DNA of 64,000 nt from Trichaptum fuscoviolaceum (taxonomy: Eukaryota; Basidiomycota; Agaricomycetes; Hymenochaetales; Trichaptaceae): the NCBI GenBank assembly GCA_910574455.1, contig CAJSYZ010000011.1, positions 2,418,001 to 2,482,000 on the forward strand, written 5' to 3'. The notes beneath the pieces were generated by a model, which did no database searches, was not told where the DNA came from, and saw only the letters and a list, made by a program, of their open reading frames with translations. A program made the position numbers and the translations under genes. Within the stretch, counting starts at the first letter, position 1. Each line of letters begins with the position of its first letter. Below, piece by piece: positions 1-10,871 of this stretch.

Positions 1-1249
1 TCTGTGCGATTGGGATCATCGCAAGGATCAGGCTACCCAGCAGTTTTGACTGGACGGGCACCCAATTTTTCGTTCCTTTGAGCTCTTCGTGAGCTTTACT
101 GACCATTATCTTCCCCATAAATCGTAGCCTTTTCGACTAATCACCTGTGAGTTGCTTTCTTCTCCTTCCGAACAAGAGCCACAGTGTTAATCTCCGTATA
201 CAAGATCATAGATACGGCATCATTCTTGATAAAATCGATTTTTTTTCTTGCAGGGTAAAGTAAATTAGGATTGTTTCTGCCGTTAGAGCTGCCGATATGC
301 GGTGAGGTTCAGTCCAGCCATGATGACGAGTAAGTGTACATCATCCCAGCAGACCTTAAAGAGGATAGAGAAGTCCATCAATCGATGTCGGCTATCGGTG
401 TTGAGAAAGAATCTACCAGAAATGGGAGGGAGAGTTTCGTATAGAGTCTCAGAAATCTAGTATGTTCCTAATGTAATAGGCGTCAATTGTTAAGTAGAAA
501 AGCTCGAACCTCTGTTTGTCCTGAACTATGTCGGTCACTGCCAGCCTCTCAGCTGCGTGGTATAATAAAGGCTGATGAGAAGATACTTATATCAAATATC
601 ACCGATACGTACCCGACAACGAACCCTAGTATGATATACAATCTGCGCTGTAAGCGAGTAAGTTGGTTTTGAGCTTCACGAAAATGGGCGAAAGAGGCGG
701 TGATGTCAATGTTTTGAATAAAACTTTTCCTCGTGATTGTTTTCCCTTGACCAACGTGCAAGTTTAATATTTGACATGAGTATTCCAAGCATTAGCAGGG
801 GTTGGAATGTAGCAACGATCTTCTGCACCTGTTTCAAGATAAGGTAGCGATCGGGGAAGGAAGCAAGTTGAACTGCTTGGACTCAGGACTCGGGAGTTTG
901 AAAGAAGATCTCTGGTGGCCGGCCTTCGCCGAATACTGCCGCAGTCCTTCATAAGTTTCGAAATCCTGCATTTCAAGTTGGCAGCCCTTGAAACCTTCGG
1001 CCTGAGTGCAGGCTGTAAGTAAAATAGCAGTGAATGTAATTTGCCAGTAATTTTTACACTTTATAAGTATTTAAGATGCGAAAGAACAACAAGAATAGGC
1101 GAAACTAACGGAGCTCCATCCACGATGTGTGCACGGTACAGTCGAACTACGGAGAGGAGTGAACACAAAGACTATGCATGGAAATCTGAAGAGCAGTCGG
1201 GGGTATGCGTTCTAAATGACAAGAAGTTAAAAGAGAGTCCGCAAACAAG
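1..1249. other. intergenic, no gene recognised
   Basis: Only short open frames without recognisable domains or splice structure are present. The segment lies downstream of the noxR stop, so part of it may be noxR 3' flank or the tail of a gene outside the window. I see no RNA gene. Confidence 0.4.
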
Positions 1250-1252
1250 TAA

Positions 1253-1732
1253 GGCTGCGCTCGGATCCGTTGCTTGACGGAGCAACGACTCCTGTTGCTT
1301 CGCCGGGGGTCTCCGGAAGTGCTCCGGAGTTTCTCGTAGCAACAAGCTATTGCTCCGGTAATGCTCCGAGAATGGCAGTCACACATGTCACGGAGTTTGG
1401 TTTCATCTTGAATTTTATTTCTTGATTTTAGGATACTGTAACTTGGTTTCTAAGCTTCTATAGTATATTGTTTACATCAATTAATACATATATATAAGAA
1501 ATCTTGAGAATTTCTTTTAAGAATGATCTGCAAGAAGACAGCATGTAACCAGTCACTCATTTCTAGAAGTGGAATGCCCGAGCCCGAGGATGTCACATTG
1601 TAGCAATTACATCATAGCAACAGTGCACCGAGCACCTTTCTCCTCAAGCAACGATTCCCACGACCTCCCCAAGCAACGGATTGCCTTATAAAGCTATCGT
1701 TGCTCCGTCAAGCAACGGATCCGAGCGCAGCC
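1253..1732. mobile_element. Harbinger/Tourist-like MITE
   Basis: A 480-bp segment is bounded by near-perfect terminal inverted repeats of about 36 bp, each starting GGCTGCGCTCGGATCCGTTG from the outside. It is flanked by a 3-bp duplication TAA at 1250-1252 and 1733-1735. A 3-bp TWA duplication is the hallmark of PIF/Harbinger elements, so this is best read as a non-autonomous Tourist-like element. The interior repeats GGAGCAAC/GTTGCTCC in both orientations near the ends and has no coding capacity. The repeats and duplication are seen directly; the family assignment is inference. Confidence 0.75.
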
Positions 1733-1897
1733 TAAGATTTTTCTAATAATACCACAACACGAGAAGCGCGAAAACCATGTATATGTTAGGGGATACGACG
1801 AGATAGACCGAGAGCGAAGATGACTTAGACCAAACAACCGAAGCGAGGGAGGAATGGAAGCATGTATGATGCATACGCATGTTATGTGTGCGGCCCC

Positions 1898-4214
1898 TTA
1901 AGAATCCTGGAGCCAGATCTCCAGCTTGCCTTCAGCACGGCCTTTCGCAAGCTCGCGAGCAGTCTCGATGGCCATCTCGAAGTCCGAGTCGTCGCGCAGC
2001 GTGACCTTCCCGCCATCCTCATCCTTGAACTTCATGCCGAGGCCATCGAGCGCCTTCCCGAACTTCTGCGTCACACGCTCCAGGAACTCGTCGAAGGGCA
2101 TATCCGGTGTCATCGTCATCCCGCGCACATCATCCTGGTAGTGCAGCTTCACGCGGATCTTCGACAGTTCGTAAGCCTCGTCGTACTCCCCGCTCACGTA
2201 GCCTTCTTCCTCCTCTTCGTACGCACTCATCGCCGCGCGGCTGGGTCCGCGGTTCACGGTCGGTCGGCGTGTCGGGCGCCGACGCAGGCTCCCAGAGACA
2301 GATGTGCCGGACCCGTACGCGGACGGTGCCCGTGTCGAGGGTGCACGCGACGGGGTATTAGCTGGGTTCGCGTTCGAGCGCGCCCACGCGGCGACTCGGC
2401 CAGGCGCTTGTGGCACAGGGGGTTCGTTCCCTTCTTCAAATCCTCCCATGTACCCGTCATAGATCTCCGTGAGGCGCGGGGCACCAGAAGCATTGGAAGC
2501 CTTCTCCGGTGGCGGCGGCGGAGCTTGCGGCGAAACGGGGCTCGTCATACCAGTCTTCCTTACAGTCAGACCACGAACGACACCAGGACCTGCCATGCCG
2601 ACGCCACCCGCACCCGGACCAGCTCTTGCACTCGTCATACTCCTTTGCAACCCAGGACTTCCAGCTGGAGGTGAAGTCGGGTTCGAAGCTGGATTAATGC
2701 GATCTCTCGCATCCGGCGCGACTGCGAGCGTCGTCTTACTTCTCGACAAGCCTCCTCCAGGTGCATTCTGCGCAGCGGCGCGAGGAGAGGTGTCATCCAC
2801 AACATTACGCGGAGGCGGGACTGTTGCGCTGCGTCCCAAGTTGCCGCCTGGGACGGGGAATCCAGATCCGTTCCCTAAGCTCGTACCGCCGACAGCAGCA
2901 GGCTCAGATGTTGGCCGGTCAGTGAGAGGAGCACCAGAGGGAGTCATGCCGCGCTGAAGTCGTGTCACACCAGTAAATTCAGTGTATGCTTCTTCTGAGC
3001 TGGTGGCAGCTACAAGACGCTGAGAACAAAGAAATGAATAACATATTCAAAGGGAATTAGTGAGTAACATACTGCTTTACCCATGTAGTCCTTCGTCTTC
3101 GCATTGCGCAGTTTGTTCTCCGACGGCCTATACAAGACACCGACCGGGATGGAAAACACAGTGTAGCCCTCTCCACGATCAGCAATGGCATCGTCAATGA
3201 CGTTATGTTCCTCTGTTGCTTTCTCGCGTCGCGCTTCATCCATATCCTGCAGGCCCTGCTCAACACGGCCTAGGTAGATTTGAGAGAGCCCTTTGTTAAA
3301 CAGGATCTCGGCTGAGAAGAGTTTGAATTTAAGCCCAAGTTGTTCATAGTTTCTGTCGGACGATCAGACTTGCACTCGGTAAATGGATAAAAACAATCCT
3401 ACATAGCTTGGTTTCCACGCAAGTACAGGAGCGCCTCTTCGAAATCGTGTAAGGAAAGCTCGTATCGGCCAAGTAGGAAGTTGGAAACACCACATTGAAA
3501 ATATCTGCAGTTTGGTCAGAAAAGGCGTCAGGAAATAGGTTCCAAAGGTCGTGATGCAAGAGTCGAAGCAAAATCATTCGAAGTCATAGGCCTTGGCTAC
3601 CTAGGCCATAACTTGCACTGTATGCGTCGGGTCATGCAGCTATGACCAGAACTCTGCCATCAAAAGCTAGAAGACCGTTGATTGATCTGCATCCATCTGA
3701 ACAACAGTTGCTTTCACAGAGAGGCTTGCCCGGCTTCTGGCATGAAGACAAGCGTTGCATGTTCAATTAACGTAATTCATCGTAGTCGGCCGTGCCTACG
3801 CGGCAACATAGGCCCCTTCCAATAACTCAGGTCCAGGCAGATCACCGTAACAACCACATTTCCTGATCCGCTTGCGCAGAACACAAGGTATCTTAAGTCC
3901 CAATACTGAGCCACCTTTCCCATGATCCCATCTCGCAGCCCAGCGTGCCAAAACCCACACTCGCGACGACCAAAACAAAAAGGAGGAAAGAACACTCACG
4001 CAACAGCAAGATATTGGTCCAACATAGTTGCGTTGTTGAAGTGCTCAACAGCCGCTTCGTGCTCCCCCAGCGTAGCATAGATGAGGCCCATATTCGTCAA
4101 AATCTTCGACGAATCCGCGATCCGCCCAAAGAGATCTAACGCCTTCTCGAAGTCCTCTTCGTCATACGCCTTGAGCGCTGCAGCCCATGTCTCGAGTTCA
4201 GCTTTCAGCGACAT
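1898..4214 (-). CDS. noxR: NADPH oxidase regulator NoxR (p67phox-like), 4 exons, 572 aa
   Basis: NoxR is the cytosolic activator of fungal NADPH oxidases; it binds Rac through N-terminal TPRs and scaffold proteins through a C-terminal PB1 domain. Exons run 4214-4000, 3504-3403, 3352-3073 and 3019-1898, all phase-consistent with consensus splice sites, giving 572 aa. Residues 1 to about 150 are TPR repeats with the p67phox signature (start MSLKAELETWAAALKAYDEE, then LAVAYFQCGVSNFLLGRYEL and LRGNQ), followed by the activation-type segment ending YMGKARLVAA. The middle is Pro/Ser/Gly-rich and disordered. Residues about 484-572 are a PB1 domain (IRVKLHYQDDVRG, OPCA-like DEDGGKVTLRDDSDFEMAI). There is no SH3 domain, as expected for fungal NoxR. 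The first intron is 495 nt, far longer than the other two (50 and 53 nt). Confidence 0.93.
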
Positions 4215-6955
4215 CGTCTGCCGTCGTGAGGGGAGTGATCGTCACGTTAAAGATTGAGGTAAGTGTACAAGGAGGGATGAAAGTGCAAAGCGAAAAGGCC
4301 GGGATCGTGCGTGTAAAAACGGATGCGAAATAAGTCACAAGTTGTTGGCCTGGAGATGCGTGGCGTGCCGGACGCAGGTCGAAGGAGGAGGCAATCGATT
4401 CGAATCGGAACAAAGGCAAGGGCGATTGGAAGTTGTAAGTGGGTATTACGGGCCCGTGTGTGTGCGTCGCAGTGAAACCGGGAAAGGGCTATTATTCCTT
4501 GGCGCCGTCCGTCTAGAATCCGAGCCGAAAGTCAAGAATTTGAAAAGAAGATGAAGGAAGTAACGAAGGAAAAAAGACAAGCACCTGGCTCGAAGAAGAG
4601 TCGAAGGGCGAACGAAATAAAAGAAAGTGGGTGAGTGCAATGAAGGAGAAGAGAGAGGATTGTGGGCGGCTCACAAGTATGAGTTCAGAGACTGATTAGC
4701 GGTCGTCTGCGTATAAATGACGGGAGACTCTCTGATACCATCACGTCTCCAAGGTACTTATCCCGGAAACGCTACTGTTTTTAGAATGCATCGGAAACCC
4801 CCTTTTTTTACTCGCCGATAATGTTTGCGGAGAGTATTTTGCAAGCTTCAGCTCTTTCAATATGTAGTCGATATCGTGAATGCATTACACTTTACTATTT
4901 CTCCCTGTGGATACAAGAGCCGACTTCATCAACTCAATAGACAAGCTTATAATCCGGGGCTAATATAGCTCCTTCCGGATTAGGACAGAAACTCAATAAA
5001 ACTAAAGCTAAAACGATTTTGAAAACGCTGCTGCCTGTGTTTCAAATAACAACAAACACGTCCTGCGCAGACATGAGCAGGCCGCCGCTAATTGTCCCCC
5101 TTGACGTCGACAGTCGACTTCATCGGCCACCTCTGCTGTCTATTATGTTTGCCTCGAGGACTCGAGGAGGTTCGAGCCTTCCTATACTTTTATCCCAACA
5201 TCGACAACGAAACGCAACTATGGTTGACCTTGATGTCACACGTCATTTTCCATCAACAATCAACCATGTTCGGTATAAGCGTGTGCGTTCAACTCCCATG
5301 CAAGTATGGCTCTAGCTTTGGTCTATCTTGCTGTCTTGTGTTGTTGAGCTTCTGGCAATATGTGTCGTGGCAAGTTTCCATGAAATGAAGCACTTTGTCT
5401 CCAAGTTCTCAGCAACGCACCAAATCTGTTTTTAATTCTACTGCGCAAGTGACGATCTCGTTCCCCCTCCACGCGCTCGCTTCCAGCGCTCTCCTACCAT
5501 CATCAAGTGTCATGAACCCCTTAGTGTCGGGTGCCCGCGTAACTCTGCCTTCCGGGGAATTACCACCGTTCCAGGCTGCCTGTGTCCGAAAATACCCTTA
5601 TCGTGGCCCGGCGCAGGGGAGACAGGCGTCTGAATCATGATGTGTTTACCGAGTCTGGCGCGATGGCGGATCCGAAATGATGTACGTCGCCGGCTGTTTG
5701 TTTCTCTTCGTCTTGGCTTAAATGTAACTATAGAGGTCTCCTGGGGATTATGACGTGCAGCTGAATCAACTTCCAGTCGCTCATCGTCAGTCCGAGAGCA
5801 CTTTACGAATGAACCCGAGGATGTCTAAATTCAAGAAACTTTTACAGGCGCATTTCGGCAAGGCCAGAAACGTATTCATAAAGTACTCGCGCTTGCCTTT
5901 TCAAGGTCAGTCAAATTCTGATATGACATGAGTCTCAGACACGATATCAGCGAGTTGCGCTATGCACCGACGTATCTGATGATCGCTGGGAATTGCAATG
6001 TTGCTTCACGCCAATACGCGGTGGACCACGACTCTTTTCTCAGGGCCTACACACGCATGTGTCTTGCGACGTCTATCTGAACAAACAAATTACTGCCAAA
6101 GACGACGGTCACCACCAACTTGTGCAATGATTCTAAGCCATGACGTCTCAAGTTAGGAGGTTTAGATTCTTTATTCAAGTGTTTGCCAGCTGGGGGAGAT
6201 GCGTACCTTGTAGCTGCTGTGTTCGTCAACAATTTCTGTTCCTGGTATGGGCAACATCTCCATTTTACTCATTGTGTCTAGGATCATTAAGGCACACAAC
6301 GTAACTACCGAAATCTAGTCTATCCTAACCAAGGCGGATGCCACTATTCGTTATCTTCTTATCTCGATAATCATTTGCGCATTGTGGCTTCAGGTGCCCA
6401 CCTCAGGCTGTACGAATGTACTACCACTGACAGGAAATAATCTGACATATACATATGTTGTATGCTCTGTTCTTCGTGTCAAGGCCTGCAATACCCACCG
6501 ACTTGTTTATCAATGGTTTCGATACTAGCGGGACTGACTTACTTTCACACTTCTTACTGTTGAGCTCTGATCGACTCCCGCTCACTTCTGGGAGGTTATC
6601 TTGCACCAAAAGTAAAATAAAAAAAGTTTGCATAAATAAACGCATCTATATTCTTGAAGTACAAAGTGAAAGATGCCCCGCACTCGCAAACTAAAGCCTC
6701 AATTCGTCATAACATGGACGAAGCCACTGGCTAAGAAGTATCACTAAAACATTATCAGGAAGGATTCAGGAGAAGTTGCGTTGAAGCAGTGGTTCTTCGA
6801 TGGAAAGAAGGGGAGACCGGGAATTACTAGAAGGTTTTAATTTCATATAAATATGACGAAGGAAGAAATCAAGTCGAAGCAGGGACAGATCGAGCAAGGC
6901 TGTACAACCAACTGCAGGACCACATCGGTCTCGTCGGCCATGGGGTATCAAGCGA
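4215..6955. other. intergenic, noxR promoter side; no gene recognised
   Basis: About 2.7 kb separate the noxR start from the stop of the zinc-cluster gene. The first few hundred bases upstream of 4214 should hold the noxR promoter on the minus strand. Open frames at 5019-5640 and elsewhere show no domain, no splice logic and no protein-like composition, so I treat them as chance. Confidence 0.4.
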
Positions 6956-9486
6956 TCACTGATTTTCTCTAAGCGTGGTCGCTTGGAAGGCTGCCAAGAG
7001 CACAGTTAGTTATGATACCGAAAACTTCAACAAACCAAATACGACGTAGTCACGATGGAATGAGGGGGAGAGAGAGACAGAAGGACTCACCCATGAGCGG
7101 GCAGGTCGCGCCCAAACGCTCCATCGCCGCGGTCATCGTATCGAAATCCGCCTGAATTCTTGCACGATCACGAGTAGCTTGGGGATTCTGACCAGAAGTC
7201 ACTCGGGTGTCTTCCAGTTCTTTAAGGAGGATCCGAGCAGCTGAAAGCCATGCAACCTAACGAAGGAGAACATATCCCATGCATAGATTAGTATACGAAT
7301 TCTAGAGGGATATCAGCACCGCATCGGCTTACCCCAATGATTGGCTCTAAAAAGTCAACTTCCTCGATTGAGAGTTCCCTAATAATAGATGCTACCTCTC
7401 TCGCGGCGGTGAGGCAAAGGCCATAAGACCGGGTCGATGCGTCCGTCGCCGGTTCCACCTCAGCCAACACGTTGTGCAATTGGATCACGGCTGCCTGAGC
7501 GATGCTGCGAGCAACGACCGACGTACGTCTGTCATTGATAGCTACGGAAGCCGCAGAGCTTCCGGAGCTGGATCGCGAACTCGCTCGGGACGCAGGAGAC
7601 GTCGCGCGGGAAGGGGGCGCAGACGATCGGGGGCCGCCCCTCAATGCATGATTGAAATTCGCGATGATGTTTTCGAGGGTGGTCACCCGCCGAAGGAATT
7701 CAACATCTGCTCCAGCGTTCGAGAGGGTGTCTGTGGGAAGAAAGTGGTAAGTGTTTTGTGTTTATTTGGCAATTCTGAATGATTTGAGTAATAACTCCGG
7801 AATCGTGTATAAGAAACCTTTGCAGGGTAATGTAGAACAACACTGTTTTCGATGCTTACCATCACTTGGTCGACTCCCAACAAGTCGTGTAGCTCTCTCG
7901 AACAAACCAGCTGCAACAACCTGAATGAGGTTGACCGAATTTGCCTGGCTGGCCAATGTAAGATCTACTGTGCCCCGAAGGAAGACGCATATGGGCGGAT
8001 TTGAGTTCAGGATTGCCTCTAAAGACATCTATTCAGAGAAAATGGTGAGTTGGTACCAATAGATCGTTGCCCAGACTCGGAATACTTAAGAACATACATT
8101 TTCATAATCGTCGGCCATCCTCGGCAACGGAGTGGTAATGCTCATTGCAGGCGGATGTTCGTCTAATAATGACGGCGGGCAACCAAGCGCAACGCTCCAG
8201 CACCTGTCCAAGGTGAACGCTGACCAGAATACTCGAATCCGTTCCCCAAGCTCGATCGCGCTTCGTGCGGGAGGCATCATCAGATCGCTCGTCATGACAA
8301 AGTTCGCGGTATCAGACATCGACGGGGCTCGCCCCCCGATCTGATGGAAGCGGCAGCTCATCGCCGCCGTCACTGCAGCCGCGGCGTGATATCTGCCCTC
8401 GAGGAGACGACCATCGCAGAAGAAGTAAAGCGCCAGCAGAATTTCGGCTTGGATAAACTGCACCCGGTGGAGAGGGTTCGCGCTGCCCAATGCGCTGGGC
8501 ATGACGAGGAGCACGCGTTCGAGATACTGAGGTTCTTGGACTACAAGGTCTGATCGACGAGACAGTCGCAGGGCCCACAGAGAGATGACGTCGAGAAGCG
8601 AGGCATGTGGACGCATTGCATGCCCGTCCGGAAGAGTTACACTTCGCAGAAAAGTGGGCAAATGCAATGCAAACCCAAGGCGGGCTGCGTGGGGTAAGAA
8701 TATGTTCACACTTGAATAAAGCTGTAAGTACGGATTTGCATCCTCGTCTGGTTATTACTTACAGGTTCCTTAGCATTTCCCCTGGGGGGCGCTGACTGTG
8801 TGTACCACTTGTACCGATTATCTGCTGTCTGTTAGACGCCAACGAGCTCCGGCCACGGTAGACTTCTGGGGACGCTACGTTAGTTCATATGTATTAGCTT
8901 CAGTTCAGTGACATTGTAAGGATTCAAAAATACCAGATCTCGACCCAGCCAGACCGACATTCGAGCTACCAGGAACCCCAGAAGAACCGATAGCCTGAGA
9001 AGGGAGAGCGCTCATTGCTCCAGAAATTTGCGCGCTGCCGACAGCACCTACGGTCAGCGCGTGCTGAGTGCCGGCGTAAGGATCGTGGAGTAAAACGGGT
9101 GCATAATCTTGGGTTGGGGTTTCCAGCTCTTGCACTCGTGCTTTGAGCTGGTTGAGACGTTCTTCAAGGACTTCAGTATATGTGCGTCCTTGCTTATCTG
9201 TGTACTCGCAATCAGTAGGACGGCGAGTTTGAGCACACTGTCCACAGAATGGCCTAGCGCCGTCGCATCTCTAACACAAATGCGTCAGTGCATAATAGGC
9301 ACAAGGCGCTTAAACCCATCAATAGACACCGTACCATTTTCTTTCGTCTGATACAGCTCTATCAACATTACTATCGGTAGCATAAATATTAGATAGAGCT
9401 TACCGACAAGTGATACACGCCTGACCTCTCTGAAGGTGCGACGAAGAAGAACCATCGGGTGTCTCTTGCTGTTGAGCTGCTTGCAT
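6956..9486 (-). CDS. Zn2Cys6 fungal-specific transcription factor, 9 exons, 641 aa
   Basis: A DNA-binding regulator, nuclear by family. Exons: 9486-9404, 9347-9335, 9270-8934, 8874-8763, 8710-8098, 8028-7860, 7730-7333, 7256-7091 and 6990-6956; every join keeps frame, giving 641 aa. The zinc cluster uses Cys24, 27, 34, 41, 44 and 53 in C-x2-C-x6-C-x6-C-x2-C-x8-C spacing, with basic RRKKMR between, followed by a linker and a short coiled coil (VLEERLNQLKARVQELET). Residues about 180-390 resemble the fungal transcription-factor middle homology region (LVNIFLPHAARLGFALHLPT, FWSAFTLDRCWSVALGCPPS). The start is the first Met before the cluster. The cluster is split over three exons, one of only 13 nt. 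The last exon (11 codons) rests only on its splice site. Target genes cannot be inferred. Confidence 0.88.
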
Positions 9487-10871
9487 TTCGAAGGTAAAGC
9501 AATGTACAAGAGATACTGAGACTTGAATGAACTGATTCTTGAACGGCAACATACCAAATGGTTTTATATCGTAGAGCTCGTCCGAGAGGAGAAAGTAGTA
9601 AGTGTTGTGCAGCATCCTGGTCCGTTCGATGTAAGCTCGGTATCCGCGAAAGGTAAGTCTAACAATCAGCAGTGTCGGGCAGAGGTCCTGTGCATGACTT
9701 GGGCGGAGTCGCGACCGACTGCGATTCGGGTCGCTTATGCAGGGGGACAAGGCAAGATCGAGCCTGTGCAGGTCCAGCATAGCTGCTAAAGAGCAACCGG
9801 GCCACTTGTCGGAGATTCTTGCCCAAACAGTTACACATCTAGTGGGAGTGGGTGTTGCCTATACGGAAGTGTCTCTTCAGACGCAAATCTTGATGAGCCT
9901 GGCGCAAAGATGGCCAATAGGACTACTTGACTAATTGCGTCGGGGAGAGGATACTTCGATAAAGGCCGATGCTGTACATTCGTAATTGAATCCAGAGAGG
10001 CCGGATTAGAACAGAGAGTTATGCCAAAGTAAGGTTGCGGGGTCCAACGGCGATAATTTCCTTTCCTGCTGCACAGCGCCTCGCCGACGCTGCAGACGCC
10101 GGGGGCGCATCATGGTCCGAGTACCTTCTTGATGAAACCATTAACAAAGACTCTTCGAACAATGCTCTATCGCCAGGCATGTAAGCCTCGAGGTCGCATG
10201 CTCTGAACTTAGTTTCTGAGCTTAAGATCAATTACATTGCACGATAATCACTTCGAAGCTCTTGAGTGGCGGCACGTTGGTCGATAAGCTCACCAGGGTG
10301 AAGTCACATTTTCCGAGCGATATTACTCACTGTGTTGGCGACTCCGAGGACGCTTATATCTCCTTGATTAGTTATGCTTGCTGTTTGTTCTTGTTCTTCT
10401 CAGAGACATGGTGAGTGGAAGAGACTAGAAACCGAATCGGAGAAGACCCGTCTTTGATTGGGGCGGTTAAATTCCTCTTTTAGCTTAAACATTTGTCAGA
10501 CAAGACTTTGTAGCTTACGACACGGCAAAGCACATAGTGAAGCGGCATTTACATGAGATAGACTCCAGGACTTAAATTCTTGTGGATATATTGTAAGTAA
10601 GTAATACAAGAAAGCAATATTCATGTAGAATGAGATTCATAGAGAGAGCGAGGACCGAAGAGGCGCAATCGTTGGGGGCCCCGGGGTCCTAAATTTGTAC
10701 TTCCATATTTGGCATTTATTACTCCCGGGGTCCACTGCGACGTTCGGTTGCCATACAGGTCCCGAAACTTCATCGGATTGAATTTGGATTTTGAGCCGTT
10801 GTATCAACTACAATGCTGTCCTTTGCCACGTCTCATTCTTCTTGACTCCTCTCCACAACAAGCCAAAAGAC
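9487..10871. other. divergent intergenic region, no gene recognised
   Basis: This 1.4-kb gap separates the divergently transcribed zinc-cluster factor and the methyltransferase gene and should hold both promoters. Short frames such as 10019-10231 (-) have no recognisable domain. I see no clear TATA box or operator. Confidence 0.4.

Noticed and set aside
1862..2674. 270-residue plus-strand open frame
   Set aside because: It is the antisense shadow of noxR exon 4; the minus strand gives a PB1 domain with correct splicing, while this frame has low-complexity Arg/Ser composition.
4705..4725. TATAAA-like string upstream of noxR
   Set aside because: It is on the plus strand and 500 bp from the minus-strand noxR start, with no plus-strand gene following.
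5019..5640. Overlapping plus-strand open frames
   Set aside because: No domain, no splice sites, composition unlike neighbouring proteins; treated as chance.
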